Positions 11,641-22,204 of a DNA stretch of 64,000 nt are shown here, in pieces. Origin of the DNA: Vicia villosa (Eukaryota > Streptophyta > Magnoliopsida > Fabales > Fabaceae). Both the position numbers and the translations under genes were made by a program. The notes beneath the pieces are model-generated. The model was not told the DNA's origin. It did not search any database and was given only the letters and a program-made list of their open reading frames with translations. The stretch covers positions 21,579,915-21,643,914 of the forward strand of contig NC_081186.1 of NCBI RefSeq assembly GCF_029867415.1, read 5' to 3'. Position 1 is the stretch's first letter; every line of letters starts with the position of its first letter.

Positions 11641-12282
11641 TGCAAGGCATTCGCAGTAAGCACATAAGCCCTAGGTTCATAGGTTCGACGTAACGGCTTA
11701 GGGTGCCTACCCTTCCCATTGGTATGTCCTAGAAGGTCTCATGGGGTCATTCATAGCCGCCGAGATTATTTGTCTCTTTGGATTTTAGAACAACTCAATT
11801 ATCCATGAGGTTCGAGTTTTAGGGGTAGGTTCCCAGAGAGATCAGCCAAATACCAAGTCCAGCCCTGAACAAGGTCAAGCCTCGTATCAGACCTTTCCGG
11901 ATATTCAACCCACTCTGAGTGGAATTATAATAAGACTCGTAGGCGATGTAATTCCCCTCTGGTCTTAAATATAATTCCCACACTTAGGTTTTAACAACAA
12001 TTTATATACAACCCAAAAAGTGCAGTAAAATAGCAAATATTCACGTAAACGAATATTTAATTAAATTACTGTAAATAAATGTAATTGATGTAAATAATTG
12101 AAATTGCAAGTAAATAAACAAATAAGTAAAATCTAAATATTTACAATAAACCGTAAACCCTAGAATGGCGGATTAGCCAAACCCTAGAAAATTCGCCAAA
12201 ACCTAAAAAAGTTTTCCAAAAACCTAAACCCTGTCAAAACCTATAGGAGCCTAATAATTCACCATTAAGTGTATCCCCAGCA

Positions 12283-12568
12283 GTAGCAACCTGCCCTAAA
12301 AATTGAGCTTTTAGAGTCGCCACCTATTCTGAAGGGCGAATAGGAAACCCTACGCAGTTTAGAGATCAGGGTAAGTTATTATAATCAGGTCGAGGGAAGG
12401 TGTTAGGCACCCTCAACCCTTTCCTAAGTTTTTATGTTCGAAGTAAAGGTTAATGGATGAATATTGAGGTTTATAGCTAAGGAAGTGAATAGGGGAAAAA
12501 TGAGATTTGAATGAATTGAGGTTTTAGGGAAGGGGACTCGCCTTGGTTATCCAAGTGCCTACGTATCT
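12283..12568 (-). mobile_element. Ogre-type element 5' LTR, 3' end piece
   Basis: This matches 1988-2274 with about four differences. It is cut at 12568/12569 by the Tekay LTR. The last five bases, TATCT (12564-12568), are a target duplication; their partner, inverted as AGATA, is at 25013-25017. Confidence 0.9.
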
Positions 12569-13364
12569 TGTAACACCCTTCTAAACCCCGCGGCAATTAA
12601 TCAAATTAAATCAGAGTAACATGCACAAGGGCGTCACAATTAATAAATAAAATAAACCGCATCGGTCATAAGTCATGCATTCACTGAAGAAACATCTTAA
12701 CATAACTCAGAAATAAACTATCTCATGTTTACACAGCGGAATAAATCATCAAACTAGCATTACATCATCAATACTTTAATCCTCAAATAAAATAAACAAA
12801 ACAGAGTTAATGTCATAAACTTAAAACAACGTTCCCCAGTGTTACACCTATCAGAGCATGACCCGACGCTAACCGACACATTGACTCATGAGATAATCCT
12901 CATCGAGTCGAAGCCGCTATCCTCAATCTGAAAAATATAGTGTAAGGGTGAGTCTCATTCACAATTAACAAATATTATTGCATTACAAATAACAGTACAT
13001 CAACAGTCATATTATTCACCCAACTCATCTATATCCAGATCATCCATCAACATACATACATGCCATCAAAACAATACAAGAGTATACATATAGTCATGTT
13101 ATCAAATCCATGCAAATGAATGCAACTGACTCTATGCATGTGGTACCAACATCATCAATGGGAATCACCCACCGACCGATCTATCATCATCCAGATACGG
13201 CCCTGCCAGCACAAATTCCACACAATGGGAATTCTGCCATTCACTGAATCCTCTCATCATCTAGGATTCATTCCTCATCAATGCTTATGAATGCATGCAA
13301 ACATATATATAACATACTTTCATCATCTCCATTCTATGAGTAGCATCATCTATACTCATTTCAC

Positions 13365-13397
<33 letters not shown>

Positions 13398-14522
13398 TAT
13401 TAAGCATGTTCATATATACATTAACATCATTCAATATAATCAATCATCAGTAAACCACAAAATCACAATACAAGGTTTACACAGTCTCAAACAGCATACA
13501 AAACAGGCATACAGATCGAAAGTTACGCATCATTGAACTTTCCAGAAAATCACAAAACAGAAATTTCACATACAGCGACCATACGCGTATCATCAAGTCC
13601 ATACGCGTCCATACGCGTCCATACGCGTATCACCATCCCTCATACGCGTACCATACGCATTTCATCCGAGTCAAAATGGCCTGAAGACAACCTCATACGC
13701 GTATCAACCTTGCCATACGCGTATCACCAGAATCAATTTCCTCTTTTAAAAATTTCCATACGCGTATGAGCATCCTCATACGCTCCTCATACGCAAATCA
13801 CCAGTACTTGGTATTTGGGGCAGGGCAGTTGCGTATCATACGCGTATATCCCTTGGGGAAAGTCCCTCATACGCGTATGACCTCATCCCATACGCGTATG
13901 ACACTGTTCCATACGCGAAAAACCAGAAAATGCCCAGAATTATGCAGTTTCGTAACTGTCCAATTCTCACTCATTTCTACTCATACCAGTTCAGGATTTT
14001 GAGTCTAAAATAGTCCAATTCTATGTTTTCATTCATAGGATTCATTCAATACAGATTAATCTATCATCATATATCAATCTACACACCAAAATCCTAAAAT
14101 CTTAACCAATTCTTAGAACCCAAAACTTAACTCTTATATACAAACAGAATTGACTCAACAATACAACTATTCACACACTATTCATCTATAATCACAATAA
14201 GAGATGATAATTGGAAGAGTCCCCCCTTACCTTAGCCAAATTCCTGCTCTTTGGTCTCTTCCTCTTTGTTCCTCTTCCACGTTCTTCGTGTTCCAACTTC
14301 TCTCTTTTCACGTTCTCCTCTTTCCTTCCCAATTCTAATTATTTTATGAAAATAATAATAAAATTAGTAAAGGGCCTTCCTATATCACACCCCCTTCTTT
14401 TACTATTTCTCACATGGCCCAAATGCCATAAACCATTATTTTCACAAAAAAAACCTTAATAATTCTAATTATTAATTCAATATTCCAAGTTAAATTAATA
14501 TTAAAATTATACGGGTGTTACA
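12569..14522 (-). mobile_element. 3' LTR of a Tekay-type chromovirus
   Basis: This 1954-bp LTR has ends TGTAACACCC and GGGTGTTACA. It matches 18485-20369 closely; I count about five substitutions in the first 370 bases plus a longer ATC microsatellite (about 13363-13398) here. It contains the ATACGCG palindrome cluster 13593-13925. Small open frames inside occur in the same place in both LTRs and are not genes. Confidence 0.93.
13593..13925. repeat. Cluster of ATACGCGTAT palindromes in the Tekay LTR
   Basis: More than a dozen copies of ATACGCG lie in about 330 bases, several as the full 12-bp palindrome CATACGCGTATG. The block recurs in the 5' LTR at about 19480-19805, where some CpG have changed (for example ATACACG and ATATGCG), the direction expected from cytosine methylation decay. 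Confidence 0.8.
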
Positions 14523-14543
14523 ACTCTCCCCCACTAAAAGAGT
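14523..14543 (-). promoter_or_regulatory. Polypurine tract of the Tekay element
   Basis: The minus strand reads AGTGGGGGAGAGT directly before the 3' LTR start (TGTAACACCCG). Confidence 0.7.
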
Positions 14544-14564
14544 TTTCGTCCTCGAAAACATACC

Positions 14565-16259
14565 TCAGGTAAAGAGCTCTTGATAAGAATCCTTCATCTG
14601 GCTCTCTAGCTCCCAGGTAACATTTCCTTCAGCCGGTCCTACCCAAGCTACTCTGACTAAAGTTATTTCCTTGCCACGCAATTGCTTCAGTCTTCGATCT
14701 TCAATCCTCACAGGTAAAGCCTCAACTGTTAAGTTGTCTTTCACCTGTACATCATCTACTTGGATCACATGGGACGGATCCGAAATGTATTTCCTCAACT
14801 GAGACACATGAAACACATCATGCAAGTTTGCTAGCATCGGCGATAAAGCGACATGATATGCCACTTCTCCCACTCTTTCAGAAATTTGGAATGGTCCAAT
14901 AAAACGCGGAGTCAACTTCTTTGACTTCAATGCCCGACCAATTCCTGTCATAGGGGTAACCCTCATAAACACATGATCTCCCTCTTGAAATTCAAGTGTT
15001 TTACTCCTCTTGTCATGATAACGCTTCTGACGACTCTGAGAAGCTTTCATCTTCTCTTGAATCATCTTAATCTTTTTTGTAGTCTGTTGTACAATCTCTG
15101 GTCCAATCACAGCGCTCTCACCAGCACAAGAATAAACAAACTCAGCAATTTCTTTCTTCATTCCAGACCACCAAAACAACTTTTTCAAATCATGATACAT
15201 CTTGGTAGCACCAGGATGAATGCTTAACCCACTACGGTGTCCTTCTTCCAAAATACGCTTTCGGAGTTCATCAATATTAGGAACACAAACTCGGCCACCA
15301 AACCTCAGTATACCGTTCTCGTCAACTCTGAATTCACCATTCTTGCCTTGGTTAATCAAAGTCAACTTATCGATCAATTCAACATCATCTTTCTGACCCT
15401 CTTTGATCTCTTCAAGAATACCACTAGTCAGCTTCAGCATACCCAATTTAACACTAGTAGGAGTACCTTCACACACCAAACTCAAGTCTCTGAATTGTTC
15501 AATCAAATCCAATTCCTTCACCATGAGCATAGATATATGTAAAGCCTTTCTACTCAATGCATCAGCCACGACGTTTGCCTTACCAGGATGGTAATTCAAA
15601 CCAAAATCATAATCTTTAAGGAATTCTAGCCACCTTCTCTGCCTCATATTCAGCTCTTTCTGATTGAAGAGATACTTCAGACTCTTATGATCACTGAATA
15701 CCTCGAATCTCGAACCATACAAATAGTGCCGCCACAACTTCAAAACAAAAACTACAGCTGCTAACTCTAAATCATGAGTCGGATAATTCCTCTCATGCAC
15801 TTTGAGTTGTCTCGACGCATAAGCGACTACTTGTTGACTTTGCATCAATACACCACCCAAACCCATCAGTGATGCATCACAATAAACCACAAATGATTCT
15901 GTCGGATTCGGCAAAATCAAGATAGAAGCACTAGTCAACCTCTTCTTCAGCTCTTGGAATCCTTCTTCACACTTTACATCCCAAATAAAGGCCTGACCCT
16001 TCCTTGTTAACTTAGTCAACGGTAAAGCTAACTTCGCGAATCCTTCAATGAACTTCCTGTAGTAACCTGCAAGACCAAGAAAACTACGAATCTCCGACAC
16101 TGACTTCGGAGCTTCCCACTGAGACACAACTTCTATCTTTGTAGGATCGACAGCAATACCATTCCTAGAAATCACATGTCCAAGAAAACTGACCTCTTCC
16201 AACCAGAATTCACACTTCGATAGTTTGGCAAAAAGTTGCTTCTCTTTTAACAGCTCCAA
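14565..16259 (-). pseudogene. pol: Tekay pol, C-terminal part: RT end, RNase H, truncated integrase, chromodomain
   Basis: This is in the same frame as 16302-18353 and is separated from it only by a stop codon, so the two are one gag-pol reading frame. From the N-terminus it shows the thumb end of reverse transcriptase, RNase H (VVYCDAS near residue 125 and [10 protein letters not shown] near residue 195), the integrase zinc-binding region (ending EFVYSC), then abruptly the integrase C-terminal region and a chromodomain-like end ([16 protein letters not shown]). The catalytic DDE core that should follow EFVYSC is missing: near 15125 the frame jumps straight to [10 protein letters not shown] with no frameshift. 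Roughly 200-250 residues appear lost compared with family length. The last codons run to within about 40 bases of the 3' LTR. Confidence 0.92.
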
Positions 16260-16301
16260 TACCGTTCTGAGATGTTCAACATGTTCTTCTTCATCCTTAG
16301 A

Positions 16302-18353
16302 TTATATTAGGATATCATCTATAAACACCACCACGAACTTATCGAGATAAGGATGAAAGATCCTGTTCATATACTCCATAAAAACACCAGGTGCAATAGT
16401 AACTCCAAACGGCATTACCGAATACTCGTAATGTCCATACCTTGTCCTAAAAGCAGTCTTCTGAATATCATCATCTTTCACACGAATTTGGTGATACCCA
16501 GACCTCAGATCAATCTTACTAAATACACATGCTCCAACTAGTTGATCCATCAAATCATCAATCCTCGGCAATGGATACTGATTCTTGATAGTAACCTTGT
16601 TCAATTGTCTGTAATCCACACACAGTCTCATTGAACCTTCTTTCTTCTTCACTAACAATACAGGCGCACCCCACGGAGAAACACTAGGACGAATGAATTT
16701 CTTCTCAAGCAATTCTTCTAACTGCTTCTTTAGTTCAGCCAACTCAGACGGCGACATACGATACGGTGCCATCGACACTGGACTCGTTCCCGGAATTAAA
16801 TCAATAGAAAACTCCACTTCTCTTTCCGGTGGTAATTCATTCACATCTTCTGGAAAGACTTCTGGAAACTCACACACCACAGGCAATTCGCTACTTGTCA
16901 TTTTTTCCTTCACATTCATCAATGCGAATAACATAAACACTGTTGCACCATCTCCTATAGCCTCATTCACCTGTCTAGCTGTCATTTCTAGATCATCAGA
17001 ACTAACCTCTTCGGGAAAAATTACCGTCTTCGCAAAACAGTTGATATGAACACGGTTGAACTCCAACCAAATCATTCCCAGGATTACATCGAGTTGTTTC
17101 AACGGAAGGCACACTAAGTCCATCCCGAATTCTCTGCCAAAAATGTCAACCGAACAATTTAAGCATGCAGACGAAGTAGTTACTGAACCCGACGCAGGAG
17201 TGTCAATAACCATCCTTCCATTTATGTCAGATATCTCAAGATTTAACCTCTCAGCACAATCCAAAGAAATAAAAGAGTGAGTTGCTCCAGTATCATTAAT
17301 CGCAACTAAAGGTGTGCCACGAATGAAACACGTACCTTTAATCAGTCTGTCTTCTGGAGTAGTCTCTGACCCGGTCAAAGCAAAAACCTTTCTTCCCGAT
17401 TGGTTCTTCTTTGGCTTGGTACAATTCGGACTGATGTGACCCTCTTCACCACAGTTGTAACAAGTCACACTCTTCCTCTTACAATCAGGAGCAATATGAC
17501 CCACCTGGTCACACTTGTAACATTTCTTTTGATCATTCTTACACTCGTTCCGACGATGTCCCACCTCACCACAATTGTAACATCTGATACGAGCACTAGA
17601 ATCTCCCCCACTGGGTTTCTTCCAATCAGCAGACTTACCTTTACCATATGGCTTACCCCTATCCATAGGCTTCTTCCACTTTCTGTCAACTAACTCGCGA
17701 GAGTGAGATGACCTTAGTTTGATATTGTCCTCCTCGAAAATCCTGCTACAATCCACTAGGTCAACAAACCTCCGAATCCTCTGGTATCTGATACCCTGCT
17801 TGATCTCATCACGAAGACCATTCTCAAACTTGACACATTTTGAGGACTCACTGGCTTCATCATTGTTGTAGTGTACATAATACTTTGCCAGCTCCACAAA
17901 CTTTGCAGCATACTCGGGTACCGTCATATTACCTTGGACCAGCTCCAGAAATTCAATTTCCTTTCTGCCCCTAACATCTTTGGGAAAATACCTCCTCAGA
18001 AATTCCCTTTTGAATATAGCCCAAGTAACTTCTATACCATCAGCATCCAATTCAGCTCTGGTTTCCAACCACCAGTCACCAGCCTCCTCAGATAACATGT
18101 GAGTGCCATACCTCACCTTGAGATTCTCAGCACAGTCAATGACTCTGAAAATCCGCTCGATCTCCTTAAGCCATTTCTGAGCACCCTCGGGATCATGCGT
18201 GCCTTTGAACAATGGAGGATTGTTCCTCTGAAAATTCCCCAATTGCCTATCAGCACCAATCCCTACTCCTACAGCTCCTCCTCCAAGCACACCAGCAATC
18301 ATGCCCAGAGCTTCAGCAATAGCATCATCATTTCTTCCACCTCTTCCAGCCAT
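16302..18353 (-). pseudogene. gag-pol: Tekay gag, protease and RT N-terminal part
   Basis: This 683-residue open frame starts with a Met about 110 bases downstream of the PBS. In order it has the retrotransposon-gag domain (about residues 50-200), three CCHC knuckles ([42 protein letters not shown]; about 260-315), an aspartic protease with DTGATHSF (about 355), and RT fingers and palm with [10 protein letters not shown] and the catalytic box FIDD at the very end. A TAA at 16302-16304 falls just after FIDDILI. Apart from that stop and the integrase deletion downstream the frame is clean, which fits the young LTRs. It is the best-preserved coding sequence in the window. Confidence 0.95.
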
Positions 18354-18462
18354 TGCTCTGCTTAATCACAAACAATCCAGTCAGAAACAAAAGTATCGAT
18401 AAATAACTCGTATTAGTTGCATACACAGAAAGACTGACGCTAAGACTCTGGTCACAACGACC

Positions 18463-18480
18463 GACTATGCTCTGATACCA
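18463..18480 (-). promoter_or_regulatory. Primer binding site (initiator Met tRNA type) of the Tekay element
   Basis: The minus strand reads TGGTATCAGAGCATAGTC, matching the usual plant tRNA-iMet priming site, four bases inside the 5' LTR (which ends at 18485). Confidence 0.9.
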
Positions 18481-18484
18481 CTAT

Positions 18485-20369
18485 TGTAACACCCTTCTAA
18501 ACCCCGCGGCAATTAATCAAATTAAATCAGAGTAACATGCACAAGGGCGTCACAATTAATAAATAAAATAAACCTCATCGGTCATAAGTCATGCATTCAC
18601 TGAAGAAACATCTTAACATAACTCAGAAATAAACTATCTCATGTTTACACAGCGGAATAAATCATCAAACTAGCATTACATCATCAATACTTTAATCCTC
18701 AAATAAAATAAACAAAACAGAGTTAATGTCGTAAACTTAAAACAACATTCCCCAGTGTTACACCTATCAGAGCATGACCCGACGCTAACCGACACATTGA
18801 CTCATGAGCTAATCCTCACCGAGTCGAAGCCGCTATCCTCAATCTGAAAAATATAGTGTAAGGGTGAGTCTCATTCACAATTAACAAATATTATTGCATT
18901 ACAAATAACAGTACATCAACAGTCATATTATTCACCCAACTCATCTATATCCAGATCATCCATCAACATATATACATGCCATCAAAACAATACAAGAGTA
19001 TACATATAGTCATGTTATCAAATCCATACAAATGAATGCAACTGACTCTATGCATGTGGTACCAACATCATCAATGGGAATCACCCACCGACCGATCTAT
19101 CATCATCCAGATACGGTCCTGCCAGCACAAATTCCACACAATGGGAATTCTGCCATTCACTGAATCCTCTCATCATCTTGGATTCAGTCCTCATCAATGC
19201 TTATGAATGCATGCAAACATATATATAACATACTTTCATCATCTCCATTCTATGAGTAGCATCATCTATACTCATTTCACCATCATCATCATCATTATTA
19301 AGCATGTTCATATATACATTAACATCATTCAATATAATCAATCATCAGTAAACCACAAAATCACAATACAAGGTTTACACAGTCTCAAACAGCATACAAA
19401 ACAGGCCTACAGATCGAAAGTTACACATCATTAAACTTTCCAGAAAATCACAAAACAGAAATTTCACATACAGCGACCATACGCGTATCATCAAGTCCAT
19501 ACGCGTCCATACGCGTATCACCATCCCTCATACGCGTACCATACGCATTTCATCAGAGTTAAAATGGCCTGAAGACAACCCCATATGCGTATCAACCATG
19601 CCATACGGGTATCACCAGAATCAATTTCCTCTTTTAAAAATTCCCATACACGTATGAGCATCCTCATACGCTCCTCATACGCAAATCACCAGTACTTGGT
19701 ATTTGGGGCAGGGCAGTTGCGTATCATACGCGTATAGCCCTTGGGTAAAGTCCCTCATACACGTATGACCTCATCCCATACGCGTATGACACTGTTCCAT
19801 ACGCGAAAAACCAGAAAGTGCCCAGAATTATGCAGTTTCGTAACAGTCCAATTCTCACTCGTTTCTACTCATACCAGTTCACGATTTTGAGTCTAAAACA
19901 GTCCAATTCTACGTTTTCATTCACAGGATTCATTCAATACAGATTAATCTATCATCACATATCAATCTACACACCAAAATCCTAACATCTAAACCAATTC
20001 TTAGAACCCAAAACTTAACTCTGATATACAAACAGAATTGACTCAACAATACAACTATTCACACACTATTCATCTATAATCACAATAAGAGATGATAATT
20101 GGAAGAGTCCCTCCTTACCTTAGCCAAATTCCTGCTCTTTGGTCTCTTCCTCTTTGTTCCTCTTCCACGTTCTTCGTGTTCCAACTTCTCTCTTTTCACG
20201 TTCTCCTCTTTCCTTCCCAATTCTAATTATTTTATGAAAATAATAATAAAATTAGTAAAGGGCCTTCCTATATCACACCCCCTTCTTTTACTATTTCTCA
20301 CATGGCCCAAATGCCATAAACCATTATTTTCACAAAAAAAACCTTAATAATTCTAATTATTAATTCAAT
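18485..20369 (-). mobile_element. 5' LTR of the Tekay element, main piece
   Basis: It matches 12569 onward up to TTAATTCAAT at 20369, where it stops about 43 bases short of the expected 5' end. The missing terminus is found inverted at 25018-25050. Adjacent sequence at 20370 is the inverted end of a Copia LTR, so 20369/20370 is an inversion breakpoint. Confidence 0.9.
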
Positions 20370-20792
20370 TGAAAATTCTAGTAACTCACACGCGATGTTG
20401 TACTGGATGTTATGACATCCACAACTACACAGAATAAAACGTTAAAACAGAATTGCATAAAAATAGTAAAGAACACAACAAATTGTTCACCCAGTTCAGT
20501 ATACAACAATACCTACTCTGAGCGCTACCAAGCCAAGGAGGGAATCCAATATAAGCATAATTAATTTAGAGTTAAACTCCCCTGTTTACAACTCCTCACT
20601 TAAGACCTACCCAATGTAATTCACATCGATTCCTAGACTTGAGTATCTCCATTCACTCCCCCTCAATCACAACAGTGATTGCAAACAAACATTAAACAAA
20701 TTAGAGAGAAGACACACTTCAAAAACACACCTTGATCTGCTTAAAAGCTTCAATCAAGAGACACACACTCAAGCTTAAAAGCTTAGAGTGAC
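20370..20792 (-). mobile_element. Copia 5' LTR, 3' part
   Basis: This is the reverse complement of 34442-34864 with roughly 5-6 percent differences by eye. It ends at AGTGAC, where the Athila LTR begins. The flanking bases GTGAC (GTCAC on the other strand) correspond to GTCAC at 34442-34446 in the intact LTR, so the Athila element entered this LTR there; the missing 5' part should lie left of the window. Confidence 0.85.
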
Positions 20793-22204
20793 TGATCAGT
20801 CACCATTTCTATTAAGTTATGTCTTTCATCCAGCACAAATTCATCATCTCGGTAACACATTCGGTTGTTTTATTATTTTTTAAGCTAAGTTTATCATATT
20901 TATTAAGTTATAGTATTACATTGCATTTGGTTTAAATTTTATGTCAAAAGATCCTCTTTATGCCGTTTTTTGGTAGTGTTAGTGTTATAGGTTGATGCGT
21001 GTGAACAGAGGAACTAATGGTAGGACTTGAGGGACTCTGGAAGGCTGAAAGATGGGAATTCTTGAATCAGGAGGTCAACACGGGCACCCGTGTACATCAA
21101 CACGGCCCCATGTTGAAAGCTTCAGTAAAGGAGTGTACGAGCTGAAAATAGAGGATCAACACGGGCACCCATGTTAATCAACATGGCCCGTGTTGATGGG
21201 CCTGCGCAAAATTACAACCTTACGTCAGTCAGTGAATCAACACGGGCACCCGTGTTAATTAACACGGCCCGTGTAGATGGATGCGGACAGAAGCTTCACT
21301 TTTTGATCTGTTTAAGTTATCTGGTCATGAAGGGCACTGTGGACTTTTTGCTGACACTAATGCTGATACTATTTAAACACAGTTAGTGCAAGGAGAAGGG
21401 AGCTTTTGACGGATTAGGGAAAAGAATATAAGAGAAGATTGGAGAAAGCAAGGGTTTGGGAGAGAAGAAGATCTTCATGAACGGAAGCAATTGAAGATTC
21501 AATCTCCTCCAATTTCTTGTAATGTCTCTATTCATTATTATGTTTTCTTTGAATACTATGAGTAGCTAAACCCCCCAATGCTAGGGGGGCTCTGATTTCA
21601 CTTTGTAATGACTCTGAGTTTGCCATTGCAATAACAATCATGTTTTTCATTGTTGATTTATTCTCTTGATGTTTCTAATGCTTTTCCTTTCGGACAAATC
21701 GGAATTGATGTATGATTATCGTTTAGGTTGGACAAACATTGATAATTCTTTCATGAGAATATGCTATAATTGATATTACCTAGGACTAGGATTACCTTAT
21801 AGTAACCGGATATTCTTGATAGCTTAATTGCTTGATTTCATTGTAAATCTCTAAGGACTTAGGGTTTAGGATGAAGGATCAAAGGTTTTTTCACTAAGGA
21901 CTTAGGAACAAACAACCTTAAGAACCGGTAATTGATTATTGAAAATAAGTTGTTGCAATAGAAATTTCAGAGTTGTTACATTGTCAATCATCCACTATCC
22001 CTAGAATGTTACTCATATTTGTTAAAAATTCAATTTCATTTACTGCTTATTTTACTTTTCGCTAAGTGATAATCACCAAACAAAACCCAATTGAAGTTTT
22101 TGTTTAATTGAACTTTGAATTGAACTCATTATTCCTACGCAGTCCCTGAGATCGATATTCGGGGAAGTTTCCCTATTATTACAAGAGGCAAAATAGTACA
22201 CTTG
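20793..22204 (+). mobile_element. Athila-type 5' LTR (most of it, within the inversion)
   Basis: It opens TGATCAGTCACC and stops at AGTACACTTG, where the Ogre-type LTR begins; the final 15 bases are at 1968-1982. Total length is about 1.43 kb. It contains a TATTTAAA motif near 21371 and, 100-300 bases before it, three double-hairpin units. The region 20800-21000 and the 3' third (about 21500-22200) are AT-rich and non-coding. Confidence 0.85.
21076..21275 (+). repeat. Three 81-bp-spaced double-hairpin units in the Athila LTR
   Basis: Each unit has ACACGGGCACCCGTGT followed by a few bases and AACACGGCCCGTGTT, both self-complementary. Starts are near 21076, 21157 and 21238. Unit 2 carries an A-for-G change that weakens its first stem. 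Confidence 0.8.

Larger units (their letters stand above)
5090..12282 (-). mobile_element. Non-coding internal region of an Ogre-type element (LARD-like)
   Basis: This 7.2-kb region lies between two LTRs that share ends and a target duplication (ACTTG), so it is the whole internal domain of one element. No gag, protease, RT, RNase H or integrase motif is visible on either strand. The content is instead a chain of tandem-repeat arrays (5543-5830, 5886-6860, 6883-7205, 7435-7735, 8105-8205, 10795-11640) separated by unique, AT-rich sequence with many GCCCCTGTT-like echoes of the PPT. The stretch 11640-12282 is the minus-strand leader next to the 5' LTR; just inside that LTR it reads GCTGGGGATACACTT, which I cannot match to a tRNA. 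Mobilisation would have needed proteins from a related autonomous element. Tandem repeats before the 3' LTR are known for Ogre elements; their dominance of the whole interior is unusual. Confidence 0.85.

Noticed and set aside
13291..20347. Pairs of near-identical small open frames (13291/19207 and 14211/20099).
   Set aside because: They lie at the same positions in the two Tekay LTRs, antisense to the element, and have no protein-like composition.
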